A stretch of 64,000 bases of DNA from Pilasporangium apinafurcum (lineage: Eukaryota; Oomycota; Peronosporomycetes; Pythiales; Pythiaceae), in contig BCKE01000071.1 in NCBI GenBank assembly GCA_001600495.1, positions 53,008 through 117,007 of the forward strand, given 5' to 3'. Positions within the stretch are counted from its first letter, which is position 1; every line of letters begins with the position of its first letter. The notes below the pieces were generated by a model that made no database searches, had not been told where the DNA came from, and saw only the letters and a list, made by a program, of their open reading frames with translations. Positions 11,090-21,534 of this stretch are shown here, piece after piece. Position numbers and translations under genes: made by a program.

Positions 11090-12117
11090 ATGATACCAGA
11101 CGAGATCACAGAAACAAAAATTGGATATCCCATCGTACCTTATGGCAGACTGCAAGGTGAGGGAAAAGCATTTAAAGTGGTGTAAAGGCAAAAGCAAACG
11201 CGTAAGTCTCAGTGAACGTAAGGCACCACGAGAAAGTCGAAGAGTCACAGAGAATGCAACGAGAAGTTCAAGAATCATTTTTTTCACATTTGAAATGCAC
11301 GTCCTAAATTCAGCGCTAGGATCATTTGATCAAGGATTAGTCTTCGTTTTTGCTGGTAGTTGGGCGTTTTGAATGCTGTTGGTTCAAGTACCTGTAAGCA
11401 ATATTTCCGCGTAACATGACCATATCACTGCTACAAACGATTCATAGGCATCACAAGAGTCACTATGTGGTATTGCATGTTGTTGGAGCTATTAATGTGC
11501 TGCTCACTTTCATATCCTATACTGAATTGGTTTTCTCAACGATGTGCTAGGAGCAGTTGGAATCGGATGTACAATACTCTACTGTGGGATATTTCTTGGT
11601 CTCTATCAGCTTCAGCTTCTTCACTACGTTTATTTCTACTTTGCGTTTATGCATCCTTGTATTTCCTCTATATGAACTAGTCTTTGTGGGATATCTTTCA
11701 ATATGACGCAAGAAGCTCCCCAATAGTTTCTGCCATCATTTGGGTCCATTAACGTCTCATGTTCGCTGCTTTGATTCCCACAATGAAGAACAACGTCCGC
11801 TTTTGCGTGAAGCACACGATAGTAGTATTGGCTGTGTATTGTCTTGGTATGGTTCTCACCCTCTAGAAGTTGGCTACAATCAGCACTGGATGGCAGTGTT
11901 GCTTATAGCTGTAGTTGGCTTTTCGTATGCTAGACTGGAATCGTTTCAAGGAGAGCCAATATTGAAGAAATCTCAAGCTAGATATGTGGTATGTTTGAGT
12001 CCAAGAAATGTTATTCCCATCAGTGGTAGTGTTGTCGTGTGAAATCCAACTGGCGATATTACAGCTCATAAAGCATGTCCAGTGTACTATTGTGGAAGCA
12101 GAAACCTGAATAAATAT
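11090..12117 (+). pseudogene. Decayed multi-pass membrane protein gene
   Basis: One frame from ATG 11416 reads as hydrophobic membrane protein (VLHVVGAINVLLTFISYTEL, later LVSISFSFFTTFIST, WMAVLLIAVVGF) but is broken by TAG at 11548-11550 and TGA at 11703-11705, then stops at 12040-12042 with 25 further coherent codons. A possible first exon starts near 11091 (MIPDEITETKIGYPIVPYGR) and ends at a GTGAGG donor. Continuity of hydrophobic composition across the stops, without frameshift, points to a recently dead gene. It does not match the YELV membrane family further right. Parent family unknown to me. Confidence 0.55.
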
Positions 12118-12588
12118 TAACAACAGTGGTGAACCAGAGTAGATATGAGGAGTGAAAAAAATTTGGTGCCGAAGAGCCATTTAATATGTCCCAAACACAA
12201 TCTTCCAGTGTGTGATGTCAAAAATTCCGCTCTGCTGGTCGTCCCTCATCACGTACGCAAATTTCAACACCACCACAGATTATCAGAAGGTCGCTCTCAC
12301 TGGAATAGATAGTTCTCCACAATGATCGACAAACAGCAATAAAGAAAGAACTGGAACATGTGACTGATACAGAATGGCGGGATCCAAAACTGAGCTAAGT
12401 GATCGAATATCACGACATCCACGAATGTACGATTTCGTGTGGAACGGGCGGGTGAATTACATCAACACGTCTTTTTATAGCTGTACACTTGTCAACCCAT
12501 TGATAAGTCATGAGCACGTGTTGAGGTTGACCCACTGTAGCCGAGTTTGAGGTTTGTGCCGGTATGTACAGTGATGTGGGATTTTCAA
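12118..12588. other. Spacer with nothing recognised
   Basis: About 470 bp with no supported open frame, RNA gene or repeat. Confidence 0.35.
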
Positions 12589-13720
12589 TTATGATTCTTC
12601 ATTTAAATAACGAGGAAAAATTTGTGCTGGTTTGTCTGCGCTACTGATGTCGGCCACGAAAAATTCGTCAGCTGTGGTTGGTCCTCGTACTGCACTTCCT
12701 TTGAGCTTTAAAATCTCTTCCGTTAGAATCCGCAATGTTTTTTTGTTGCTAGTTACATATAGTGTATGGTAAGGCCACCAAGTACAATTTACCGGCAATC
12801 GTGAAGATACAAATATTTTTTTCATACCGTTTTGCCATAGTGGATACGTGTTCAAGTTCAGCTTTGAGCTCCAGATTTTCTGCTCTGAGTACTTGATTTT
12901 CCATCACCAGATCCACAAATTTGTTTTCAAAATTATCCTCCACCACGTTTCGATAGTATTCGAACATGTTCCTCACATCCACCAACTGGTTTTCCAACTG
13001 ACTTTGTATGCCTTGAATTTGCTTTTTCTGCTGAATCCACGCTAATTGCTTTTCTTCGTTGCGTAATTTCGATCCACGAACAAATTCCTTCTCCATTTGC
13101 TGCATGACTCCGAGAAATTTTCGCATTTTACGTTCTTGTTCGTCTTGATTACAACGCATATCTTGCTGATACTGAAAAATCTGCTCTTGTAACTGGGTTT
13201 GGTCCTTGGAAAGCTTAGTTGTTATGGATCGATGTTTTTCCAGTTCATTTACAAAGAATTCGATCAGCTGGTCGTGTTCACCTGATAGGTTAGCGCCGAA
13301 TTGCTTATTTTTACGACACTTTTCATGTCGTTGTAATTGCTCTTGAAAGTCTAATCGATTTTCTAGTTTGTCTAGAGATAATAATGCCAGCTCAGGCAGC
13401 GTCAAAACGATATCAAATCAATCAAATCAGTTCGTACCCACTTTTTCTGCTAGTAGTTGCAGTTCAACGAAGATCTTCCCTTCTAAAATGTCGTTAGCCT
13501 CCATACGGAAGCCTTTCTTTTCAAACTTCATATTGTTATTCTTCAGTATTTCCTGTGGTTGACTTATTTCACCCGTTTCTTTCTTCTTAGTTTGAGTCGA
13601 TTTCTTCTTTATCTTGCTAGACGTTTCTTCACATTCGTCACATTGATCTTTACCCTCACGCTGCTCCTGAATGTCACGATCATCAGTCAACGCATCAAGT
13701 TCGAAGAAAGCGTCCCTCAT
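12589..13720 (-). CDS. Coiled-coil protein of unknown function (three exons)
   Basis: Spliced model: 13442-13720, 12828-13390 and 12589-12748, giving 333 residues. Introns are 51 nt (GTGGGT donor) and 79 nt (GTATGA donor). The N-terminus is acidic/Lys-rich. Most of the rest is Gln/Glu/Lys-rich heptad-like helix (LENRLDFQEQLQ, YQQDMRCNQDEQE, MENQVLRAENLELKAELEHV). The C-terminal exon is short (TLRILTEEILKLKG), followed by a polar tail. No enzyme motif, signal peptide or membrane segment. It looks like a cytoskeletal or centrosomal-type coiled coil, but that is only a resemblance in composition. Confidence 0.7.
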
Positions 13721-13868
13721 AGCAGCATAAGAAACTTTGTCTGACGCAACCTTTCATGACCAAACTGCAGAGTCGTTTACCATATTTACAGATGAGAAGC
13801 TGATTTCTACGACAATTACAGCTATACACGGAAATATTTGAAAAATTCCTAAATATTCTGAACAATCA

Positions 13869-16414
13869 TCACCTGAAAGTCAACAACCCCAAAGTTCGAT
13901 CGTGCGACACACTGAACAATGCGTTGTATCGCGGATGCCACGTTGCATGCAGCACTGTTTTCTCTAAAGCCACATAAAACACACAAATATTAATCGTCTT
14001 GGTTGTCAGCATCAAAATTATGGGCAAGCAAACTTACGATGCACTCCAATCGACTGCTGTGGCTGTACCGTCGGGAACGTAGGACCGCGCACGCGAACAT
14101 CCCATATATTCACCATACCCGACTTGCTACCGCAGCTCACATGCAATCCAGCTGGGGACCATCGTGGTACGATGTACTGGCTCATTGACCTCGAGTCCGT
14201 CGATTTGACCCACGATAGATTCATAGTAGAACCATTTCTATCTTTATAGGGCTCGCGCAGATCATGCAATAAAATATTGTGTTCCGATGGTTCCACACTG
14301 CTGACTAGTAGGATATTTGGATTGTGTGGGTGCTCTAGCACGGCATTGATCTTGGAAATGGTCGGTTTTCGTCGTTCAATCACAGTGTAGGGCTGAAACT
14401 TATTCATATCATATCGAATCACGAGACCGTCCAGCCCGCCAGTATAGATGAAGTTGCGTCCTGAGTGCATACATACCGATTTGACTTCACTTTTATGAGC
14501 ACGATGCAATACCTGCCACTTCAAATCCGAACCCTTTTCCCAACTCTCATTCTCCTCCCACATCACAACAGCATGGTCAGACCCAGCCGTCACCAAACCT
14601 CGACTGGTCATAGCATCACCGTATCCTGATGGAATCCATTCGATGGCTGATATGCCTCGAGAATGCAAAGTTGTAGATTTCGACATCAGTCGATCGCGTG
14701 GGATCGGTCTAGGCTTGTCCGTATCTTCTAAAGGCAGTTGATGGAGGCGTACGATGCAAAACTCGCCCATCCCATCCACAGGATCTCGGAACGCCATAGC
14801 CATCCGATTGCCATCAGGACTCCACGAGATACTCTCAGCGCAAGGATTCTCCTTGCGAAATGACGTCGGTGCTAAGCTAATGATCCTAGAAATTTCTTTG
14901 TTTTGTCGAACATAATTCCACAAAATCAAGCCACCATCATCAGAACTGGTGGCAAATACATCAGACTTCATCGGGTTAAATGCTAAGTGACGGCCTTTTC
15001 GTGCACTGCCGTCGGATATCGTTTTCACTCGGTAGTTTACCAGCAATTTTGGAATATCCGATTTGCCGAGGAAATGATCCGGAATCTCACGATTCTTGTG
15101 TAATTCACTTCCATTTTCTGCCAAAAAGTCATCGACAGGAAAAGCTGCATTTCGTTCAGTCCGAGATTTTTTTGTTGATGTTGACTCCGTTGCTGTCTCC
15201 TGCTTGATAATAGTAGGAGGTTCAATGATCACGACATCGTCATCATCGTCGTCGTCATCCTCTTCGTCCACAATGCACGGTCGCTTCGAGACTCGATGTC
15301 GACTTACGGATCGCCGCACATCTTGTCTGCTATCCCTATCACTTGAGGAAGCACTTGCTGAAGCTCTAGAGGGAAGCGAAGAGCCACTACTTTCGCCTCC
15401 AAGAAACTGTTGTTGTAGTTGTTTCCGCTTCTGTAGGCCATCCAACACGATCTCAAGATCTTGTATTTCATATGTCTTCGCTTGAATGCGCTTATTCAGC
15501 TCAGTCAGCTCATCTTGCATCTCTTCTAGCTCTTTATTCGCAGATCGCAATTTTTTCTTTGTGGTTTCAACTTCAAAATCGATTGCTTTTGTAGACGAAG
15601 GGCTGCTATTACTGTCATCATTCGTTTTCTCCTTGGTGAATCTGGATTTTGACTTAAAGTGTTCGTGTTTCTTCTCCTTTTGTCGTTGTGGATTGGATAT
15701 TTCTGGTCTCATGCGTTTCCGACTGACGGAGGGAGATCGCTCCTGTTCATCACTTCGTTCCCAATCACTTCGTGATTCTTTTTTGGTAGTGCGTGGTTTA
15801 CTACTAGCTCTTGGCATGGATTGCGAGCGACCATTATCACGAAATCGAGTGTGTTTGCCAGTGGAAGTCGATGATCTCGCTGTCGTTGAGTCTTTACGTT
15901 CCCATTCTGAAGTTCTTCCCCTTGATTCTGGCTCGTACCGTCGGCTGGCTGTAGTGTTGGCTTCCACCGATCGCGAACGACCACGTGAAAACCAATGCGC
16001 ATCACTTGTACTGCTTCTGTTATTGTGGCTACTATTGCTATTGTTCCGATTGTAGTAACTTGCTTTGTTCGTATTTGTGCTCTCATTGCGCCCTAACACA
16101 AAGAACTCTTGACCTGGTTTGCTGGTCATCGCGCGCGCTCTGGATTTTGATTTCGACCGCGAACGAAAGGAAATCGAGCGATCGTCAGATTTATCCTTAT
16201 TATTATTCGTAGAGGCACTAGCAGAACTAGTAGCAGCTGCTGCTCGTCCAGGCGACAAGTATCGCTTCCGTTTCAGATCGCTTTGTTGGAAATCCGCGTC
16301 TGAAAGTGAAAATTCATGCAGATCCTTATTGCCATCTCTGTTTCTACCGCCACTGTTGTTTTTATTTGGTCTGCGATAATAACCACCATATTCACCACTT
16401 CTGGAGTGCGGCAT
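13869..16414 (-). CDS. RS-rich WD40-repeat protein (two exons)
   Basis: Join: 14038-16414 and 13869-13963 with a 74 nt intron (GTAAGT donor); 823 residues, first ATG at 16414. The N-terminal half is Arg/Ser/Asn/Asp-rich with RS-like stretches (SRSKSKSRAR), followed by a short coiled coil (ELEEMQDELTELNKRIQ) and an Asp run. The C-terminal ~340 residues are a WD40 propeller (FATSSDDGGLILWNYV, TAGSDHAVVMWEE, IYTGGLDGLVIRYD, VSCGSKSGMVNIWDVR). The last blade is completed by exon 2 (TWHPRYNALFSVSHDRTLG). RS region plus propeller suggests a nuclear scaffold, perhaps in RNA processing. No specific orthologue recognised. Confidence 0.85.
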
Positions 16415-16777
16415 CACCGTCTTCCTAGCGTTCTTCTTCTTGCTGTTGTGAAGTCTTACGATTTGTTCAACGCGGCAAAAAACCCAAGAAAATACAGCAT
16501 GGAGAACCACCAATCACAAATTTCAACCAATGAAAACACATAATATATTTATAACGATTATCATTGGATAAAAAATAATGAATTTCTTTTGGCGCCAAAA
16601 GTTACCCTATCGATTGCAAAGGAGTGAAGGTCGTTTCGATTTACAAGGTCAAGACGACGCTGCAGGTGAAGATGGGAATGCGACAAGTTCTCTATGAGAT
16701 CGCGACTACTTAACTGTTCTACATTTTCCTGGGATACTGACGAATAAGTTGGTAAGCGATAAAAGCGTCGGCTTCAT
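16415..16777. other. Spacer between the WD40 gene and the membrane-protein cluster
   Basis: About 360 bp. The part next to the WD40 gene holds ATTGG/CCAAT-type boxes and, on the minus strand, a TTTTCATTGGTTGAAATTT initiator-like stretch. No gene seen. Confidence 0.4.
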
Positions 16778-18421
16778 TCACTTCTTCTCCAATAGATCAG
16801 GTTCGATCCGATTAATCGATGGAAATATTGAAGCGGTTTGCGCTATGGACCGACGAAGCGCTTGCGGAGTCTCGTAAAATACGACACGACCCTGGATCTT
16901 CAGCAGATCATCTTCACCACTTGTGAGTATTCGCCACAAGATTCTAAGAGACCAAAGCAATGTTGTGAACGCACGGCTGAGATAGGACGGTGTGGTGCGA
17001 ATCTTTATGTCATGGCCAAATACAAATAACTCGCACAGCACGCGATCTTGGAGATTGGACGCTTCAGCGAACATGAGCTGTGAACTGAGTGTGGCATGGG
17101 TAATCACCAACCAGAAGACGATAACCAACGCATATCGACGATGAAGTCCGAGTTGCTGTCGCACTTGTGGTGTGAGTGCATCAGAGGTTAATACGCAATG
17201 CATCCATATCCATCCAAGGAGTACACTCCAGCAGCGTTCATCCCAGTAGAGCACGTCACATAGGCAAAAGACGCAAAATGATAGTTGTAGTGAGTGGAAG
17301 ATGAAGTCGAACATTGTCACGATATGGTAGAGCAAGTGGCGCTGGGAGTGGCTGAAGCAAACCGCTTGGAAGAACAGCGTACACACACACGCGAGTCGAT
17401 TCAACAAACGTGGAGCTAGACTGCCGTTAACTTGGTCTTGTGAGAAATGGAGGAACGTGAACGCAACAATGCTCAATGTGACACCTAGAAACCCAGTCAT
17501 TTGTAGTACTATTGGTTTCCAGGAGCTATGGTTTGACGCGAATAGGTGGACGATACTAGGCAACATAACATCATGAACGACAATTGGTTTGACCCACTTG
17601 ATCAGATGCAGCGGTTGCGCGAACGACTCGGGTTGTTTGTGATCATCAGACGGCATTAGTTGCTCAAACGATCCTGAAGTATCCATGAGTTGAAATTTCA
17701 CTGGGCATCGATAGCTGACAAAGTGGATAAGTCGCGGATTGTCATTTCCTGTCTTTTGGAGAGCACGCTTTCGGTATGCTGTTCGAGCCATCAACACCAT
17801 CATTGTTGCGAATGCATTCATGAGAAAGTCGTGCGAGGTCATCGCTCGTCTGTTGGTGCGAAAGAGTTGGAAATTTTGGGCTTCTGGTACAAGGTTCATG
17901 CTGAAGATCACCAGTAGAAATACATGGTACAGCGTTGCAAGCGCGGAAGCACCGGCAAATTGTCCCGCTTCAACTTTAGCATCGGCCCAGATGTTGAGCT
18001 GTACACCATACCAATACGCAGGGATCATGGACCATCGCATATCACCCAAATGTAGACAGAACACGACGCTCGTGACAGCGTTCATGATGGTGAAGAACCA
18101 GAACTCGTACGTGAAGAAGAGGCACTTAAGCAGATCAATCCGCAGCGTGGAGCTGGAGGAGATAAGCATTGGTACCTGCAGTAAAATCTTTACAACCGCG
18201 AGTGGACGGGCATACTTTGTTGGGATCACTAGTGCTGCTGCTCCGATGAAAAATGCGACAGTATACATGATGGTAAAAGGAATGTTGAGGGCGGCATCCA
18301 ACTTTCTGAATGTATGCAAGCCACGACGTGACAGAAGAGTAGACTCTACTGATCGCGTGACATCAATACAAGGCAAAGGATTCACCGCAACGAGTTCGTA
18401 CTGCACTTCACTTCCTTCCAT
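16778..18421 (-). CDS. YELV-family multi-pass membrane protein, copy 1
   Basis: 547 residues from ATG 18421; paralogues begin at the same place. Family hallmarks: YELVAVNPLP at the N-terminus; about ten hydrophobic segments; YEFWFF and HLGDMR in the first half; RTAYRKR before a cytosolic loop; SYRC; FDFIF; WIWMH with DALTP in the second half; and a tail GEDDLLKIQG. No signal peptide and no enzyme or channel motif I recognise. Residues encoded by 17046-17514 are identical, base for base, to copy 2. The divergence either side of that block argues for gene conversion. Function unknown. Confidence 0.8.
   Translation of the reverse strand: MEGSEVQYELVAVNPLPCIDVTRSVESTLLSRRGLHTFRKLDAALNIPFTIMYTVAFFIGAAALVIPTKYARPLAVVKILLQVPMLISSSSTLRIDLLKCLFFTYEFWFFTIMNAVTSVVFCLHLGDMRWSMIPAYWYGVQLNIWADAKVEAGQFAGASALATLYHVFLLVIFSMNLVPEAQNFQLFRTNRRAMTSHDFLMNAFATMMVLMARTAYRKRALQKTGNDNPRLIHFVSYRCPVKFQLMDTSGSFEQLMPSDDHKQPESFAQPLHLIKWVKPIVVHDVMLPSIVHLFASNHSSWKPIVLQMTGFLGVTLSIVAFTFLHFSQDQVNGSLAPRLLNRLACVCTLFFQAVCFSHSQRHLLYHIVTMFDFIFHSLQLSFCVFCLCDVLYWDERCWSVLLGWIWMHCVLTSDALTPQVRQQLGLHRRYALVIVFWLVITHATLSSQLMFAEASNLQDRVLCELFVFGHDIKIRTTPSYLSRAFTTLLWSLRILWRILTSGEDDLLKIQGRVVFYETPQALRRSIAQTASIFPSINRIEPDLLEKK
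17046..17514 (-). repeat. 469 bp perfect inverted repeat, arm 1
   Basis: Read base by base, the reverse complement of 17046-17514 is identical to 20574-21042. It is bounded by single mismatches (positions 17515 and 17045), beyond which divergence rises. It lies entirely inside coding sequence. Confidence 0.93.
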
Positions 18422-18613
18422 GCGCTTCGCAAGGTTTTGCAAATGATAAGAGAGGAAATGGACTCACATATGGCTATATTGCCCGTTAGTATTAACGAGA
18501 ACAAAGGCTAAAAATATCGACATCGCTGACTCAACAGAAATCGGCCAAGTTCGACGTTATCATTGGAGAGGTCGAACATGACCAAGGGAACGCAAATGAT
18601 GACGCCACTTTGT

Positions 18614-19160
18614 CTAAATCAGCGTAGTAGAGAAATTTAGAGTCTGGGCTCTGACAAAACTGCACAGGCCGCATATCATGATCAGATCATATTCGTCGCT
18701 GGCAGCCAAACGCCACCGAATCCACAAACACCACAACAGCAACATCCAATGCGGCTGATGTAAAAAATTCCTATCCGGAATTAGAGTTGATGATATTCCA
18801 TCTTGATCATCCAAAGAACACGGTCTTATTCATTAAAATCGTGAGCGAACAGTAATTTAAGGCTAATTGACGCCTATGCCAGGAAGAAACTTCCAAAGTA
18901 GCTTCAACACGATTAGTGCTTACACAGTGCAGGCATACCCACTGAATTAGCATCTCGATGCTCTGTCTGTCTCAGAAAAGAATGTTGCTGAGACAGGCAT
19001 CATGATATGGCCTAGCACGAGACAAAGATGAAATCAAAAGACACCAGAATCTGTACAGGCAGCTCACAATGGTAGCGTGTCTTCACTACACCCACTTTAT
19101 AATTAGCGAATGGGCCAATGTCGATCTTGATATCAGGTAAGCTTGTCGTCATGATGGGAT
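18614..19160 (-). pseudogene. YELV-family membrane protein remnant
   Basis: Minus-strand fragments match the second half of the family in order but in broken frames. ILVSFDFIFVS matches FDFIF. A stretch ending QWVCLHCVST (18.9-19.0 kb) matches the WIWMHCVLTS segment, with an in-frame stop where the family has Trp. LLWCLWIRWRLAASDEYDL (near 18.7 kb) matches the LLWSLRILWRI ... EDDL tail. It lies between intact copies 1 and 2. Confidence 0.7.
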
Positions 19161-19663
19161 AGTTGGTAGCTTCGATGACTTCTTTGATCAGATACGATGC
19201 TTCCGCTCAATTTAACCGCAGCCAGCCAATATTCTTCCAAGATCATGTACATGCATACTTGGATCACATCTGGATTAAATAATTTCCTATAGCTCGTCTA
19301 CTCACGTACAGGCAAGGAAATAAACCATGTTCTTGCAGGCATTTGGTCCCTATATAGCATACTGGCAGCGAAGCCGTGTTTGACGAATCAAAGTCAGATC
19401 TCCACTGCTTCGATGCTTAGAGAGAACCAGTGCAATCTACACCAGCTGAATCCGTCCAGGTATTTTTGGAATTTGGCGGTGTGTTCTGATGATCATCGAA
19501 AAAATGGTTAATCTGAGATCAACCACTTCTAATGGGACTAGATCAAGAAGCGTTGGGTTTGTATTTTTAAGTTCACGCCTATTAGAGTTAGTTGTCAATT
19601 GAGCGAGCAACCCGACGATGCATGAGCTCGACTTCAACTTGCCAAATTTTACCTGCGTCATCG
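19161..19663. other. Spacer upstream of copy 2
   Basis: About 500 bp, probably the decayed N-terminal half of the neighbouring pseudogene plus the promoter of copy 2. I cannot read further family motifs here. The copy 2 frame is open back to 19592 from a TTG only. Confidence 0.35.
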
Positions 19664-21301
19664 ATGGAAGCAAGAACCGACGTGAATTATGAGCTGGTGG
19701 AAACGCACCCACTGCCCTCTGTGGACGTGACGAGGTCACTTCAGTCGGTGCTGTTGCCCAACTGCAGCATGAAGCGTTATATGCGATGGTATCGCAGATT
19801 GATTATCCCCATGACAATCTTGTACATGATATCCTTTGCCGTTGCTGTGGCCGTGTTGACAATCCCAGCTTCATATACGCGCTCATTGGCAGTTGTCAAG
19901 CTTGGACTTCAAGTCCCTCTCTTGATCTTCGGCACCTTTGAGCTCCGCATCGACCTTCTCAAATGTCTCGCGTCCACTTACGAGTTTTGGTTCTTTTCCA
20001 TCATGAACTTGGTCACATGCTTCGCGTTTTGTCTACATTTGGGTGATATGCGCATGATCATGGTCCTATCACAATGGCATGGCATACAATTGACGATTTG
20101 TGCCGACGCCAAAATCCAGACCAAGCAACTCGTCTTCTCCGTTGTATTAGGGACGGTATATCACATCTTCCTGTTGATCCTCGTGAGTCTCGAGCTAATC
20201 CCAAGCATACATGAGTTCACATTCTTTCACACTCGTTCATGCGCCGTGACCTCATCAGCTTTCCTGATCAATGGATTGGTGACGCTGATCGTGATGCTGG
20301 CTCGAACGGCCTATCGAAAGCGTATGACTCACCACGCAGAAGAGAACGATCCGCGGCTCATTCATTTTGTGAGTTATCGTTGCCTTGTGAGATTTCATGT
20401 ATTTCGAGCAACGGGACCGGATACACATTTGATAGAAACGGAAAAGTTCGACCTAACCGAGTCGCTGGTTCAACCATTGCGTATGGTCCGATGGAGAAGT
20501 CTAATAGCTGCAAATAATGTAATGCTCCCCTGTGTCGCACGGGTTCTCAGCTTCGACCACGGCTCCTGGAAATCAATAGTACTACAAATGACTGGGTTTC
20601 TAGGTGTCACATTGAGCATTGTTGCGTTCACGTTCCTCCATTTCTCACAAGACCAAGTTAACGGCAGTCTAGCTCCACGTTTGTTGAATCGACTCGCGTG
20701 TGTGTGTACGCTGTTCTTCCAAGCGGTTTGCTTCAGCCACTCCCAGCGCCACTTGCTCTACCATATCGTGACAATGTTCGACTTCATCTTCCACTCACTA
20801 CAACTATCATTTTGCGTCTTTTGCCTATGTGACGTGCTCTACTGGGATGAACGCTGCTGGAGTGTACTCCTTGGATGGATATGGATGCATTGCGTATTAA
20901 CCTCTGATGCACTCACACCACAAGTGCGACAGCAACTCGGACTTCATCGTCGATATGCGTTGGTTATCGTCTTCTGGTTGGTGATTACCCATGCCACACT
21001 CAGTTCACAGCTCATGTTCGCTGAAGCGTCCAATCTCCAAGACCGCGTGCTGTGGAGCTTTTCAATGTTTGGCAACAATGTGACGATTCGAACTGGGCCA
21101 GCGTATCTCAGCCGTGCGTTCACAACATTGCTGTGGTCCTTCAAAATCACTTGGCGATTGGTAACGAGTGGCGAAGATGATCTGCTGAAGATCCAGGGAC
21201 AGGTCGTCTTTTTTGGGAACCCATTGGCGCTCCGTCGTCTGACCATCTTACCGTCTGGCAGTCAGGTAGAGCCATTGTCACTTCTGCAGCCAATGCGTTA
21301 A
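19664..21301 (+). CDS. YELV-family multi-pass membrane protein, copy 2
   Basis: 545 residues from ATG 19664; an in-frame ATG at 19622 would add 14 residues, but 19664 matches the start and length of the paralogues. Motifs: YELVETHPLP, YEFWFFSIMN, HLGDMR, RTAYRKR, SYRC, FDFIF, WIWMH, DALTP and GEDDLLKIQG; about ten membrane segments. It is inverted relative to copy 1 and followed 233 bp later by copy 3 in the same direction. Bases 20574-21042 are identical to copy 1, while the N-terminal half is clearly diverged. Confidence 0.8.
   Translation: MEARTDVNYELVETHPLPSVDVTRSLQSVLLPNCSMKRYMRWYRRLIIPMTILYMISFAVAVAVLTIPASYTRSLAVVKLGLQVPLLIFGTFELRIDLLKCLASTYEFWFFSIMNLVTCFAFCLHLGDMRMIMVLSQWHGIQLTICADAKIQTKQLVFSVVLGTVYHIFLLILVSLELIPSIHEFTFFHTRSCAVTSSAFLINGLVTLIVMLARTAYRKRMTHHAEENDPRLIHFVSYRCLVRFHVFRATGPDTHLIETEKFDLTESLVQPLRMVRWRSLIAANNVMLPCVARVLSFDHGSWKSIVLQMTGFLGVTLSIVAFTFLHFSQDQVNGSLAPRLLNRLACVCTLFFQAVCFSHSQRHLLYHIVTMFDFIFHSLQLSFCVFCLCDVLYWDERCWSVLLGWIWMHCVLTSDALTPQVRQQLGLHRRYALVIVFWLVITHATLSSQLMFAEASNLQDRVLWSFSMFGNNVTIRTGPAYLSRAFTTLLWSFKITWRLVTSGEDDLLKIQGQVVFFGNPLALRRLTILPSGSQVEPLSLLQPMR
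20574..21042 (+). repeat. 469 bp perfect inverted repeat, arm 2
   Basis: Partner of 17046-17514 (reverse complement), no mismatch over 469 bases. The arms are separated by about 3.06 kb containing the family pseudogene. Boundary mismatches are at 20573 and 21043. Confidence 0.93.
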
Positions 21302-21534
21302 GCATTTAAATGTAGATTTGAGATCCCACTCATTTGATCTTCGCGATGCCAGTCATGACAGCGGTAGGCCCAACTGTCTCAGTGCTGTTCTGGGAAAAAA
21401 CTCAACGGTCAGAAACGCGTCATAACCTAGTCCTATTTTCAGAAGCCAAAAAAGCACACACCGAATACGCGCTTGATGGCTTGAAGCATTACTATTTGGC
21501 AATCATCAGCACATCGTGGCGATCCCTTAACAGC

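Noticed and set aside
15486-16055. 189-codon plus-strand frame opposite the WD40 gene
   Set aside because: Antisense shadow of RS/Asn-rich coding sequence; runs of Ser and Leu only.
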